Source: Janthinobacterium sp. PC23-8 (lineage in GTDB: Bacteria > Pseudomonadota > Gammaproteobacteria > Burkholderiales > Burkholderiaceae_D). From it: 64,000 nucleotides of DNA. Made by a program: the position numbers and the translations under genes. The DNA is taken from NCBI RefSeq assembly GCF_002250505.1, contig NZ_NJGY01000002.1, positions 648,183 to 712,182 of the forward strand, given 5' to 3'. Below, one piece after another: positions 30,836 through 39,932 of the stretch; position 1 is the stretch's first letter; each line of letters begins with the position of its first letter. The notes under the pieces were generated by a model. It ran no database searches. It saw only the letters and a program-made list of their open reading frames with translations, and had not been told where the DNA came from.

Positions 30836-32188
30836 TTACGCCAGCAGACCATTGCGCTGCGCCAGCTTCAGCCAGCCCGGATACTCCGCCATCAAAAGGT
30901 CGTACAGCTGCGCGTCGCTATGCTCGTCGGGCGAGCTGACGGAAAAGTAGTTGGCGTTGTCGACCAGGCGACCTTGCAGCTCGTCGAGTTTTTCCAGGAA
31001 GGGAAAGTCGGAGTCCGCAAAGGCGGCGAGCAATTTGCTTTTTGACTTGCGGCCCTTGCCGATGCCCATGAATTGCCAGAAGATCGGCTCGTTGCTGGCC
31101 CAGCGCAATTGTTTTTCCGTCGTCGCCTGGTCGCTGGTGCCGCCGTCGGTAACGAACATGACGTAGACGGGCAGCTCGGCGCGCAAGGGGCGCGTGCGCT
31201 CGCCGCCGCGCTCGCCGCCGCGCTCGCCGCCGCGCTCGTCAGGAAAGTAGAACGCGCGGATCGCTTCCATGGCCCTGCCGTAGCGCGTGTCGCCTTCGAG
31301 TGGATGATGGTCGATGGCGCGGCTGACGTAGGTGGTGCAGTTGCTCAAATCCATCGGAGCGGGATGGTGAACGTTCTTGCCGAACAGGAAAACGTCGATC
31401 TCGCCATCGTCATCGAACTTGCAGCCCAGCGCCAGGATGCGCTCGGCAAACCGCTGCACCAGGCCTTCGCGGTACAAGCGGCCCATGGAGCCGGAAATAT
31501 CGAGGCACAGGCAAACCTTGGCGCGGTGCTCCGAAAGCCCCACTTTTTGCAGCGACACCCCCGCCTGCTTGACCAGGCTGACCAGTTGCGGTGCTTCGCG
31601 TTCGACCCGCTTTTCCAGGTTGATCTTCGCTTGCGCCACGGCCGAGACTGCGGCAGGGGCCGGCGCAGCCGGGGCCACCTCGCCGCCAAAATGACGCACC
31701 AGCGCGTCGAGGCCGCCATTGAACCCTTGCCCAACGGCCATGAAGCGCCACTGCCCATCCTTGCGGTAGAGTTCGCCCAGCATGATGGCCTTTTCATTGG
31801 CAAAATCCTTGCCGCCGTAGGCAAAGCGCGCCAGCTCGCGGCCACCGTCGAGCAGGCGCAGATAGCCGCTGCCCAGCTGCGACAAGGTGGCGGCGCCATC
31901 GATGGCGGCCGTGATCACCAGGCGCTCGATGGCGGCGGGCAAGCGACCGAGCTGGAAATGGAAGCCGGCGGCGTCGCCCGCCGGCGCCTGCACCTCCACC
32001 GCGCCGCATGGCGTGCGCGGCTGGTTGAAGAAGGTCATGTAGCGCTCGTCGGATAATTTGCCCGAGCTATCGAGGCCGAAGCAGGCGTAATCGAGCGCCA
32101 CGCCCTCGCCGGCGATACCGAGTTGCAAAACATTGCCCGTGACGAGGCCGGCCAGCGCCAGGCGCTGCCCTTTGATCAGATTTTCCAT
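30836..32188 (-). CDS. TerD-domain protein fused to a von Willebrand A domain
   Basis: 450 residues from ATG 32188 (MENLIKGQRLALAG). Residues 1-175 form a TerD domain (LDYACFGLDSSGKLSDERYMTFFNQ, then IMLGELYRKDGQWRFMAVGQGFNGGLDALV). After a short linker a VWA domain begins, with the metal-site motif CLCLDISGSMGRLY and VMFVTDGGTSDQ. An RGGERGGERGGER insert sits inside the VWA part. TerD proteins bind calcium and form cytosolic stress complexes linked to tellurite, phage and colicin resistance. The fusion presumably combines calcium and magnesium-type sites. It lies 69 bp after terD on the same strand. Confidence 0.85.
   Translation of the reverse strand: MENLIKGQRLALAGLVTGNVLQLGIAGEGVALDYACFGLDSSGKLSDERYMTFFNQPRTPCGAVEVQAPAGDAAGFHFQLGRLPAAIERLVITAAIDGAATLSQLGSGYLRLLDGGRELARFAYGGKDFANEKAIMLGELYRKDGQWRFMAVGQGFNGGLDALVRHFGGEVAPAAPAPAAVSAVAQAKINLEKRVEREAPQLVSLVKQAGVSLQKVGLSEHRAKVCLCLDISGSMGRLYREGLVQRFAERILALGCKFDDDGEIDVFLFGKNVHHPAPMDLSNCTTYVSRAIDHHPLEGDTRYGRAMEAIRAFYFPDERGGERGGERGGERTRPLRAELPVYVMFVTDGGTSDQATTEKQLRWASNEPIFWQFMGIGKGRKSKSKLLAAFADSDFPFLEKLDELQGRLVDNANYFSVSSPDEHSDAQLYDLLMAEYPGWLKLAQRNGLLA
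31197..31238. repeat. 12-bp tandem repeat inside the TerD-VWA gene
   Basis: Three and a half copies of CGCTCGCCGCCG encode repeating Arg-Gly-Gly-Glu. The unit length keeps frame, so alleles may differ in copy number without breaking the gene. Confidence 0.9.
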
Positions 32189-32257
32189 ATGGCAGATTCG
32201 AGAGTGAAGAACAGGCGGGAACCGGGACGGCGCAGGCCATCCCGGCATATTCACTGA

Positions 32258-32833
32258 TTATGCATTGATACCGAACGATACGGCCAGAGGCCCCAGGCCG
32301 CCTTTGAAACCCTGGCCGATGGCCTTGAATTTCCATTCGCTGCCAGCGCGGTAGATTTCGCCGAAAATCATCGCCGCTTCCGTCGAGCCGTCTTCCGACA
32401 GGTCATAGCGGGCGATTTCCTGGCCGTTGTCGCCGTTCAGGCAACGGATATAGGCCTTGCTGACCATGCCGAAGTTCTGCTTGCGGTTGTCGGCGTCATG
32501 GATGGTGACGGCCACGGCGATCTTGTCGATCTCGGCCGGCACGCTGGCCAGGTCGATGGCGACCTTTTCGTCGTCGCCATCGCCGCCGCCGGTGGTGTTG
32601 TCGCCGGCGTGCACAACGGAACCGTCGCTCGACTTCAGGTTGTTATAGAAAATGAAGTCGGCATCGGAACGGGCTTTGCCGTCCGTTTTCAGCAGGAAGG
32701 CGCTGCCGTCCAGGTCGAACGCGGCGCCATCGGTGGCGCGCGGGTCCCAGCCCAGGCCAACCACGATTTTTTTCAGGCCCGGAGCTTCCTTGCTCAGGTT
32801 GACATTACCGCCTTTTTGCAAACTGATCGCCAT
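32258..32833 (-). CDS. terD: TerD-family calcium-binding stress protein
   Basis: 191 residues, the full length of TerD. Conserved parts are [30 protein letters not shown], the acidic calcium site [10 protein letters not shown], the glycine- and aspartate-rich [12 protein letters not shown] loop and the closing [33 protein letters not shown] ribosome site precedes the ATG. TerD is cytosolic and works with other Ter proteins in resistance to tellurite and other stresses. Only two ter-type genes are present here; no terC, terB or terA is seen in the window. terE or terZ are close paralogues and cannot be excluded. Confidence 0.88.
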   Translation of the reverse strand: MAISLQKGGNVNLSKEAPGLKKIVVGLGWDPRATDGAAFDLDGSAFLLKTDGKARSDADFIFYNNLKSSDGSVVHAGDNTTGGGDGDDEKVAIDLASVPAEIDKIAVAVTIHDADNRKQNFGMVSKAYIRCLNGDNGQEIARYDLSEDGSTEAAMIFGEIYRAGSEWKFKAIGQGFKGGLGPLAVSFGINA

Positions 32834-32988
32834 GATGTGTCCTCTATGATTAAGTCAGTGGATAAAGAATGTGTGATGCCAATTCGGTAAGCGTCGCCAG
32901 CCTACCACAAAGTCCATTTGTTCCAGACGCGCACTATTGAAAATAAGGCCAGCAGATCTCGGCAGCCGCTTCGGCAAGCCATGTCCAA

Positions 32989-33762
32989 ATGGCCGATAAT
33001 ACGGTTCCCCGCACTGCCGTTTCAGCCATGACCGTATCAAACACCTTACCTCTGCCCCGTCTCGACCTGATTCCCGGCACCTTGTGCGACGCACGACTGT
33101 GGGCCAGCCTGGAGCAGGAACTGGCCGGCCACGCCAGTTTCCACCATATACCGTTGCAGCAGGCCGGCACGCGCCAGCAGATGCAGGGCATGATCGCCGC
33201 GCACAGCGCAGCGCAATCGCACCTGGTCGGCTTTTCGCTGGGCGCCTACCTGGCGCTGGAGCATGCGGTCCACCATCCTGACCGGATCGCCTCGCTGACC
33301 CTGATCGCGAACTCGGCGCGCGGTTTGGCGCCGGAGGAAATCGCCACCCGCAAGCGCGTCATCGCCTTATTGGAACGCAATAGCTACGCCGGCATCACGC
33401 GCCAGCGCCTGCGCGAACTGCTGCACCCGGACCACCTGGAGCACAGCGCCATCACCGACCTGATACGCGCCATGGCGCTGGACCTGGGCAAGGACGTGCT
33501 GCTGGCCCAGTTCGCCCAGACTTTTGAGCGCCCCGACCTGATGCAGCACCTGCCCGGCCTGCCGTTTCCGGTACTGATCGTCGGTGCGCAAGGCGACCAG
33601 CTGGTGGCCAGTAGCGACCTGGTGGCCATGGCGCGGCGGCTGCCGCGCGCCACCTTGCATCTGCTGCAGGCGCCCAGCGGCCATATGATCCCGCTGGAGG
33701 CGCCCGGGGAACTGGCGCGCGCCATGGTCGATTTCCTCAATGGGCTGCGATCTGGAGCGTGA
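32989..33762 (+). CDS. Alpha/beta hydrolase, BioH/MhpC-like
   Basis: Up to 257 residues; ATG 33028 (13 codons in) is an equally possible start, and neither has a good ribosome site. The fold is shown by LIPGTLCDARLWASL (oxyanion), the nucleophile elbow GFSLGAYLALEHA (Ser in GFSLG), the acid in VGAQGDQLVA and the base His in APSGHMIPLEAP. Small cytosolic esterases of this group act on acyl or ring-cleavage esters, and the substrate is unknown. It is a single gene 57 bp before folA on the same strand, so cotranscription is possible. Confidence 0.82.
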   Translation: MADNTVPRTAVSAMTVSNTLPLPRLDLIPGTLCDARLWASLEQELAGHASFHHIPLQQAGTRQQMQGMIAAHSAAQSHLVGFSLGAYLALEHAVHHPDRIASLTLIANSARGLAPEEIATRKRVIALLERNSYAGITRQRLRELLHPDHLEHSAITDLIRAMALDLGKDVLLAQFAQTFERPDLMQHLPGLPFPVLIVGAQGDQLVASSDLVAMARRLPRATLHLLQAPSGHMIPLEAPGELARAMVDFLNGLRSGA

Positions 33763-33818
33763 CGCCAATATCAACGATAATGGCAGCTATCGCGAACACC
33801 CACGAATGAACTGATTCA

Positions 33819-34304
33819 ATGAGCACACTGACCATTATCGTCGCCACCGACCAGCAAGGCGGCATCGGCGTCAACAATACCTTGCCGTGGAAGCTGCCGG
33901 AAGACCTGGCCCATTTCAAGCGCGCCACCACCGGCCACCCCATCATCATGGGCCGCAAGACGTTTGATTCGATCGGCCGGCCGCTGCCGAACCGGCGCAA
34001 TATCGTTATCACACGCAATACTGACTGGTGCCATGAGGGCGTGGAAGCGGTCGGCTCGGTGGCGGCGGCGATCGCGCTGCTGGACGGCGCCCAGGGGTTT
34101 GTCATTGGCGGCGCGGAAATCTACCGGCAAGCGCTGGCGCTGACCGACAGACTGATCATCACGGAAATTGGCGGCACCTACGATTGCGACGCCTTTTTCC
34201 CGGCAATCGACCGCACAGATTGGGCCGAGACGGCGCGTGAAGACCATGTGTCGGCGGCGTCCGGCCTGCACTATGCTTTTGTGACCTTGCAGCGCAAGGC
34301 TTGA
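33819..34304 (+). CDS. folA: Dihydrofolate reductase
   Basis: 161 residues. It reduces dihydrofolate to tetrahydrofolate with NADPH and recycles the cofactor spent by thymidylate synthase. Family marks are IVATDQQGGIGVNNTLPWKLPEDLAHFK (active-site WKLPED with the Asp-type acid), HPIIMGRKTFDSIGRPLPNRRNIVITR (NADPH site) and FVIGGAEIYRQAL. A small hairpin (TTGAAAC/GTTTCAA) spans the stop codon but lacks a U-run. thyA, usually close to folA in related bacteria, is 7 kb away here. Confidence 0.95.
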   Translation: MSTLTIIVATDQQGGIGVNNTLPWKLPEDLAHFKRATTGHPIIMGRKTFDSIGRPLPNRRNIVITRNTDWCHEGVEAVGSVAAAIALLDGAQGFVIGGAEIYRQALALTDRLIITEIGGTYDCDAFFPAIDRTDWAETAREDHVSAASGLHYAFVTLQRKA

Positions 34305-34481
34305 AACGCCGATGTTTCAACGTCATACGCTCGTCATACCATTCAGGCATGCTTGCGCGCGGCTTGCATAATTTCGTTATGATATTTTTTTCCCGCAGAC
34401 GCCGCATTTCTGCGAGAATCCCGTTCTTATTTTTTTTCTGCGATTGCCTGGCCCTGTTACCGTCGGCTGTCGCGCCCTAGT

Positions 34482-34518
34482 CCGCCCCTCCACATAAGTT
34501 CATGGGCGGCTTGCTTTT
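34482..34518 (+). promoter_or_regulatory. Hairpin plus T-run in the decarboxylase leader (possible attenuator)
   Basis: CCGCCC (34482-34487) can pair with GGGCGG (34504-34509), followed by CTTGCTTTTTT immediately before the TTGGAG ribosome site. A second hairpin, CGCAGA/TCTGCG, lies upstream at 34394-34414. The leader from the AT-rich promoter-like stretch near 34380 is about 140 nt. Termination at this position would block the decarboxylase, but the stem is only six pairs with a long loop. Confidence 0.35.
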
Positions 34519-34534
34519 TTGGAGACATGCATGA
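34502..34534 (+). CDS. Possible 10-residue leader peptide overlapping the decarboxylase start
   Basis: A short ORF reads MGGLLFWRHA and its TGA overlaps the decarboxylase ATG as ATGA, on top of the hairpin and T-run. There is no good ribosome site ahead of it, so it may be chance. Confidence 0.2.
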   Translation: MGGLLFWRHA

Positions 34535-36789
34535 AATTTCGTTTCCCCATCGTCATTATTGACGAGGATTTCCGTTCTGAAAATACGTCCGGCCTGGGCA
34601 TTCGCGCCCTTGCCGCCGCAATGGAAAAAGAAGGCATGGAAGTGCTGGGCGTGACCAGCTACGGCGATCTGTCGCAATTTGCCCAGCAACAATCGCGTGC
34701 GTCGGCCTTCGTGCTGTCGATCGACGATGAAGAATTCGGCGCCGGCTCCATCGAGGAAACCGATCATGCCTTGAAGTCGCTGCGCGCCTTTGTCGAAGAA
34801 ATCCGCTACAAGAACGCCGACATTCCGATCTACCTGTACGGCGAAACGCGCACCTCGCGCCATATCCCGAACGATATCCTGCGCGAACTGCACGGCTTTA
34901 TTCACATGTTCGAAGATACGCCGGAATTCGTTGCGCGCCATATCATCCGCGAAGCGAAATCGTACCTGGACGGCCTGTCGCCGCCGTTCTTCCGCGCGCT
35001 GGTGCACTACGCCAACGACGGCTCCTACTCCTGGCACTGCCCCGGCCACTCGGGCGGCGTGGCCTTCCTCAAGTCCCCGATCGGCCAGATGTTCCACCAG
35101 TTTTTTGGCGAAAACATGCTGCGCGCCGACGTCTGCAACGCCGTCGAAGAACTGGGCCAGCTGCTCGACCATACCGGCCCGGTCGCCGCGTCCGAGCGCA
35201 ATGCGGCGCGTATCTTCAATGCCGACCATTGCTATTTCGTTACCAACGGCACCTCGACCTCGAACAAGATGGTGTGGCACTCGACGGTGGCGCCAGGCGA
35301 CATCGTGGTGGTGGACCGCAACTGCCATAAATCGATCCTGCACTCGATCATCATGTGCGGCGCGATTCCCGTGTTCCTGATGCCGACGCGCAATCACCTG
35401 GGCATTATCGGCCCGATTCCGCTGGCTGAATTCACGCCGGAAAGCATTGCCCGCAAAATCGAGGCCAACCCGTTCGCGCGCGAAGCGAAGAACAAGAAGC
35501 CGCGCATTTTGACCATCACGCAATCGACCTACGACGGCGTGATCTACAACGTGGAAACCCTGCGCGAAATGCTTGACGGCAAGATCGACACCCTGCACTT
35601 CGACGAAGCGTGGCTGCCGCACGCCACCTTCCACGATTTCTACAAGAACATGCACGCCATCGGCAAGGACCGTCCGCGCGCCAAGGAATCGATGATCTTC
35701 TCGACCCAGTCCACGCACAAATTGCTGGCCGGCCTGTCGCAGGCTTCGCAAATCCTGGTGCGCGAATCGGAACAGGTCAAGCTGGACCAGGACGCCTTCA
35801 ACGAGGCCTACCTGATGCACACCTCGACCTCGCCGCAGTATTCCATCATCGCCTCGTGCGACGTGGCCGCGGCCATGATGGAAGCACCTGGTGGCACGGC
35901 GCTGGTGGAAGAATCGATCATGGAAGCGCTCGACTTCCGCCGCGCCATGAAAAAAATCGACCAGGAGTGGGGCCAGGACTGGTGGTTCCAGGTCTGGGGA
36001 CCGGACAGCTTCAACGACGAAGGCATGGGCCAGCAGGAAGACTGGATGATACGCGCCGAGGACGACTGGCACGGTTTCGGCGACCTCGCGCCCGGCTTCA
36101 ATATGCTCGACCCGATCAAGGCGACCATCGTCAACCCGGGCCTGTCGCTGGACGGCCAGTTCGGCGAGACCGGCATCCCGGCCTCGATCGTGACCAAATA
36201 CCTGGCCGAGCATGGCGTGATCATTGAAAAATGCGGCCTGTATTCGTTCTTTATCATGTTTACCATCGGCATTACCAAAGGCCGCTGGAACACCCTGCTG
36301 ACCGCCCTGCAGCAGTTCAAGGACGACTACGACAAGAACCAGCCGATGTGGCGCATCCTGCCGGAATTTGCGGCGGCCAATCCGCGCTATGAAAAAATGG
36401 GCCTGCGCGACCTGTGCCAACAGATCCATGATTTCTACAAGGCCTACGACGTGGCCCGTCTGACGACGGAAATGTATCTGTCGGACATGATCCCGGCCAT
36501 GAAGCCGTCGGACGCGTTCGCCAAGATGGCGCACCGCGAAATCGAGCGCGTCGCCATCGACGAACTCGAAGGGCGCATCACCTCCATCCTGCTCACGCCC
36601 TATCCACCAGGCATTCCGCTGTTGATCCCGGGCGAGCGCTTCAACAAGACCATCGTCGACTACCTGCGCTTCGCACGCGACTTCAACGAGCGCTTCCCCG
36701 GCTTCGAGACCGACGTGCATGGCCTGGTGAAACGCGAAGTCGATGGCAAGCGTGGTTACTTTGTGGACTGCGTTCGTCTGGACGATTAA
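34531..36789 (+). CDS. PLP-dependent arginine/lysine/ornithine decarboxylase
   Basis: 752 residues with the full three-part build of the fold type I decarboxylases. The N-terminal receiver-like wing begins KFRFPIVIIDEDFRSENTSG. The PLP core has SWHCPGHSGGVAFLKSP and NGTSTSNKMVWHS, with the PLP lysine about residue 397 in STQSTHKLLAGLSQAS. A C-terminal domain includes LLTPYPPGIPLLIPGE. It removes CO2 from a basic amino acid, consuming a proton, and yields agmatine, cadaverine or putrescine for acid stress or polyamine supply. Which amino acid it uses is not decided by these motifs. ATG 34531 follows a strong TTGGAG site. Confidence 0.9.
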   Translation: MKFRFPIVIIDEDFRSENTSGLGIRALAAAMEKEGMEVLGVTSYGDLSQFAQQQSRASAFVLSIDDEEFGAGSIEETDHALKSLRAFVEEIRYKNADIPIYLYGETRTSRHIPNDILRELHGFIHMFEDTPEFVARHIIREAKSYLDGLSPPFFRALVHYANDGSYSWHCPGHSGGVAFLKSPIGQMFHQFFGENMLRADVCNAVEELGQLLDHTGPVAASERNAARIFNADHCYFVTNGTSTSNKMVWHSTVAPGDIVVVDRNCHKSILHSIIMCGAIPVFLMPTRNHLGIIGPIPLAEFTPESIARKIEANPFAREAKNKKPRILTITQSTYDGVIYNVETLREMLDGKIDTLHFDEAWLPHATFHDFYKNMHAIGKDRPRAKESMIFSTQSTHKLLAGLSQASQILVRESEQVKLDQDAFNEAYLMHTSTSPQYSIIASCDVAAAMMEAPGGTALVEESIMEALDFRRAMKKIDQEWGQDWWFQVWGPDSFNDEGMGQQEDWMIRAEDDWHGFGDLAPGFNMLDPIKATIVNPGLSLDGQFGETGIPASIVTKYLAEHGVIIEKCGLYSFFIMFTIGITKGRWNTLLTALQQFKDDYDKNQPMWRILPEFAAANPRYEKMGLRDLCQQIHDFYKAYDVARLTTEMYLSDMIPAMKPSDAFAKMAHREIERVAIDELEGRITSILLTPYPPGIPLLIPGERFNKTIVDYLRFARDFNERFPGFETDVHGLVKREVDGKRGYFVDCVRLDD

Positions 36790-36809
36790 GCTTTACCGAG
36801 CACCCATTG

Positions 36810-36844
36810 AACGCCGCCTGGCTTGATGTCAGGCGGCGTTTTTC
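36810..36844 (+). terminator. Strong rho-independent terminator after the decarboxylase
   Basis: An 11-bp perfect stem (AACGCCGCCTG with CAGGCGGCGTT, loop of nine) is followed by a run of T. It isolates the decarboxylase from the sigma-54 activator gene that follows. Confidence 0.93.
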
Positions 36845-36942
36845 GTTGTGCGCCGGCCTTCACGCTTGCGGCAGATCAAACGCCCCACAGTCCCCGCTCC
36901 TAAGATGATCACCTCACAGGCGACTTCGATTGCGGAAGCGGC

Positions 36943-38304
36943 ATGGCGCTCAAGGTCTGGCTGGAAGTACTGCAGCAAGCGGCCGCCGCTTCGGCGGCCC
37001 TGTTGACTGCGGCCTTGCAGCAGGCCCAGCTGTCAATCGGCCGGCCCGCCGATGGCGTGCCCGGCATCGTGCTGTTCTGCGAACCCGACGCAGCGCTGCT
37101 GCAGGCCCTGGCTGCGCTGTGCCGCCAGGCCCAGGTACTGGTGATCGCCACCTCCAGCCCGCCGCTCGACTGCCTGCGCCAGCGCGCCGTGATGGCCGCT
37201 GGCGCGCGCGATGTACTGGCCTGGCCGCCGCACTTCATCGATGCGGGCCAGGTGCTGGCGCGCTTGCAGCGCTGGCAGGCGGTGGCGCAGCTGCTGGCGT
37301 CGGACGCCGTTCGCGGCACCCTGGTCGGTGACAGCCAGGCATGGAGCACCCTGCTGCACGAGGTGGTGGACATGGCCGCCTTCAGCCAGGCCTCCGTATT
37401 GATCACGGGCGAGACCGGTACCGGCAAGGACTTGCTGGCGCAGCTGATCCACCGGCTGTCGGCCTGCCGTGGCGAGCTGACCGTGCTCGATTGCACCACC
37501 TTGTCGCCGGAACTGGCCGGCAGCGAGCTGTTCGGCCACGAACGGGGCGCTTACACGGGCGCGGCCAGCGCGCGCGATGGCGCCTTTGCGCTGGCCGATG
37601 GCGGCGTGCTGTTTCTCGACGAGATAGGCGAATTGCCGCTGGCCATGCAGGCGCAACTGCTGCGCGCGATACAGGAACGCAAGTACAAGCGCATCGGCGG
37701 CAACAGCTGGCAGCCGACCCAGTTTCGCCTCGTCTGCGCCACCAACCGTGCGCTGGAAGAAGAAGTGGCGCGTGGCACTTTTCGCGCCGACCTGTATTAC
37801 CGCATCGCCGGCTGGCACTGCCGCACGCCGCCGCTGCGCGAACGGCGCGACGATATCCTGCCGCTGACCATGCATTTCCTGCAGGAGCTGGCGCATGCGG
37901 CGCCACCTGCACTCGACACCGCCGTGCGCGACTACCTGCTGCTGCGCGACTACCCGGGCAATGTGCGCGAACTGCGCCAGACCGTCACGCGCATCTGGCA
38001 GCGCCACTGCGGCCCCGGCCCGATTACCATCGGCGCGCTGCCGCCCGAAGCGTGCCTGGAGACGCCGCACTGGCCCGACCGGCAATTCGAAGCGGCCATC
38101 AGTCAGGCCCTGCGCCTCGGGGTCGAGCTTCCCTGCATTACGCGCTGCGCCGCCGAAGTGGCGATCCGCCAGGTACTGGCCGACGAAGGCGGCAACAACC
38201 AGCGCGCCGCCGCTCGCCTGGGCGTGACCGACCGCGCCTTGCAGCTGCGCCGCAAGGCCGCCGGTTGCGCTACCATCACGCCGGACGCTGGCGGTCCGCC
38301 ATAG
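36943..38304 (+). CDS. Sigma-54-dependent transcriptional activator (bacterial enhancer-binding protein)
   Basis: 453 residues. Residues 1-115 form a variable sensor part that resembles a receiver fold but lacks the usual acidic pocket. The AAA+ domain has Walker A GETGTGKD (156-163), the sigma-54 contact loop GAYTGA (202-207; a Tyr-for-Phe form that is common), Walker B GGVLFLDE (220-227) and the arginine finger region FRADLYYRI (280-288). A Fis-type HTH lies at 411-440 (EGGNNQRAAARLGVTDRALQLRRKA). It should hydrolyse ATP to open sigma-54 promoters. It converges on a seven-gene block whose far end carries a consensus-matching sigma-54 promoter, so it is the obvious candidate regulator. Confidence 0.9.
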   Translation: MALKVWLEVLQQAAAASAALLTAALQQAQLSIGRPADGVPGIVLFCEPDAALLQALAALCRQAQVLVIATSSPPLDCLRQRAVMAAGARDVLAWPPHFIDAGQVLARLQRWQAVAQLLASDAVRGTLVGDSQAWSTLLHEVVDMAAFSQASVLITGETGTGKDLLAQLIHRLSACRGELTVLDCTTLSPELAGSELFGHERGAYTGAASARDGAFALADGGVLFLDEIGELPLAMQAQLLRAIQERKYKRIGGNSWQPTQFRLVCATNRALEEEVARGTFRADLYYRIAGWHCRTPPLRERRDDILPLTMHFLQELAHAAPPALDTAVRDYLLLRDYPGNVRELRQTVTRIWQRHCGPGPITIGALPPEACLETPHWPDRQFEAAISQALRLGVELPCITRCAAEVAIRQVLADEGGNNQRAAARLGVTDRALQLRRKAAGCATITPDAGGPP

Positions 38305-38400
38305 TTGGCGGATGTCGATCCGCTCAGCCGTGTCGGCGCATTTTGAACTGTCGCTGTGCCGCGTCCTGGCGTGCATCAGCCAGAGGACATGCTGGCCGAT

Positions 38401-38811
38401 TCAACGTTCCAGCATATGATTCAATTGGGATTCCAACGCTTCAATTTCATTCATGACAGCGCTATTGGCGGAAGTGCCAGGACGGCTTTTCAAGGCCTGT
38501 ATCCGGCTGAACAAGTGGTCGCGTTCGGCGAGATCATAAGGCGGCGGGACAGGCCTGGGCGACGGCATGGTGCGAGCACCCAAATAAAACGATGAAACAG
38601 GCCCGCCCAGCAAGTCACGCTCATCATTGCTCAAACGCTCCCCGAGGGCATTTCGGACCTTGTCAAGGATGGCTGGCCCCAGAAAATTGCGCGACGCTTC
38701 CTTTGCAGCATCGAGCAATGCCAGCATTTCGCCTGGACTGCGCACACCCAGACTGCGCAGCTTCAGCTTATCCCCCTCGGTGAGTGGCATTTCATCAATA
38801 AAGTCAGTCAT
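38401..38811 (-). CDS. Small protein of unknown function, last gene of the sigma-54 block
   Basis: 136 residues from ATG 38811 (MTDFIDEMPL); an ATG three codons upstream is also possible. The first half could form a helix-hairpin-helix-like fold (LTEGDKLKLRSLGVRSPGEMLALLD). The middle has a proline-rich linker (PSPRPVPPPYDL), and the end is a charged helix (SAVMNEIEALESQLNHMLER). No signal peptide. It starts 22 bp after the papain-like gene stop and so is probably cotranscribed. I do not recognise a family. Confidence 0.6.
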   Translation of the reverse strand: MTDFIDEMPLTEGDKLKLRSLGVRSPGEMLALLDAAKEASRNFLGPAILDKVRNALGERLSNDERDLLGGPVSSFYLGARTMPSPRPVPPPYDLAERDHLFSRIQALKSRPGTSANSAVMNEIEALESQLNHMLER

Positions 38812-38833
38812 GGCAGCCATCCCAAGCTTGGTA

Positions 38834-39847
38834 CTAGACTAAACTATAGGCTTCCGCCCCTAACTTTGCAAGATAGGCATAAGGGATGGTGCCGTAGCCG
38901 CTGCCGTAGGGCGAATTGATCCCCCACGTTGCTCCCCAGCTATTTCGCAAAATAAACCTGCCGCCACCGAGTTCCGGTTGGTTCGGCATGTCAATGTAGC
39001 CGACCAAACACATCGCGTGGCCACCCACCCGGATCTCGGTCGGGATTGGCATCGGAATGTCGCCCTTGTTCGCCACCCATGGATTGCGCAACCAGGAATT
39101 AAAGACGGGAATCGAAAATGCGACGCAACGGTTGGCCGCAAGTTCCCCTTTGAGATCAGGTACATACGTCGGCGAAAGCTGCTTGAACCCGGGGATGCGA
39201 AATGCCAGCGCCGCCAACTGGCTCCCCGGCAGCGCCGGCCCCTGCCCCTCATTGCCAAGGACAGGAGTGGGGACATAAGGCCAAGATGATTCACTACATA
39301 CGCCATCACGTTTCAGCAAGGGCATGGCGATAGCGAGCCAGGTTCCCTCGGTATTCGGAATACCGTCGCTACGTTTGCAGTTCCAGTAAAGAAATTGCTC
39401 GGACATATCCTGGGCCGCCCCCGTCAGAAACAGCTTGTGTTCATAAGCCGCCAGTGCCGCATGCGCTACACATGTCCCTCGCATGCCTTGGTGGCGTACC
39501 GGTGGCATCCCAGGAATCAGGTTGACCGTCGATGGCGGTGCTGTAAAAGTGGATGATAGAGCTGGCGCCGCCACAGGCAGCGTCGCGTCGTCGATCGCGT
39601 AACCCAGGCAATAAACGGCCGTGGCGATTGTCTCGGCTGTCGACATCGACAGGCTGGCCGCATGGATTGATGCGCTATTGATGGCAGCGCTCAATTGATC
39701 GATTGTCACCCCTAGATAAGTGGCCAGTTCTGGCCCCGCCACCTGCGCGGTGCCGATGACCTCCTCAAGTCCGTCTTCGCCGCCATAGCCCAAAGCCTTC
39801 AATGCTTCATCGTAGGCCGCTAATTGCTGTACATGCTGGATCTGCAT
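38834..39847 (-). CDS. Papain-like (C1) cysteine peptidase
   Basis: 337 residues after an AAGGAG ribosome site. The N-terminal 100 residues are a helical leader, possibly an inhibitory propeptide or targeting part, with no clear signal peptide. The catalytic domain follows: Gln120 (oxyanion) and Cys126 in VRHQGMRGTCVAHAALAAYE, His277 in VGGHAMCLVGYID and Asn302 in ILRNSWGATWG. All four papain residues are intact. It is the sixth gene of the proposed sigma-54 block, 85 bp after the GIY-YIG-like gene. It may process a partner product of the block, such as the glycine-rich protein, but this is inference. Confidence 0.85.
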   Translation of the reverse strand: MQIQHVQQLAAYDEALKALGYGGEDGLEEVIGTAQVAGPELATYLGVTIDQLSAAINSASIHAASLSMSTAETIATAVYCLGYAIDDATLPVAAPALSSTFTAPPSTVNLIPGMPPVRHQGMRGTCVAHAALAAYEHKLFLTGAAQDMSEQFLYWNCKRSDGIPNTEGTWLAIAMPLLKRDGVCSESSWPYVPTPVLGNEGQGPALPGSQLAALAFRIPGFKQLSPTYVPDLKGELAANRCVAFSIPVFNSWLRNPWVANKGDIPMPIPTEIRVGGHAMCLVGYIDMPNQPELGGGRFILRNSWGATWGINSPYGSGYGTIPYAYLAKLGAEAYSLV

Positions 39848-39932
39848 GATGATTTCTCCTTGTGGCGTATTCGCCTATGGTGATTTCCCGGTTGTATAAG
39901 GATGTCTTGTACGATGTTTTTCACTGCGATCA

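Noticed and set aside
34301..34320. Terminator after folA
   Set aside because: TTGAAAC/GTTTCAA can form a seven-pair hairpin, but it lacks a following T-run and overlaps the stop codon, so it is only a weak candidate.
34477..36720. Long open frame antisense to the decarboxylase
   Set aside because: A mirror of a conserved enzyme gene with no recognisable domain in the antisense product.
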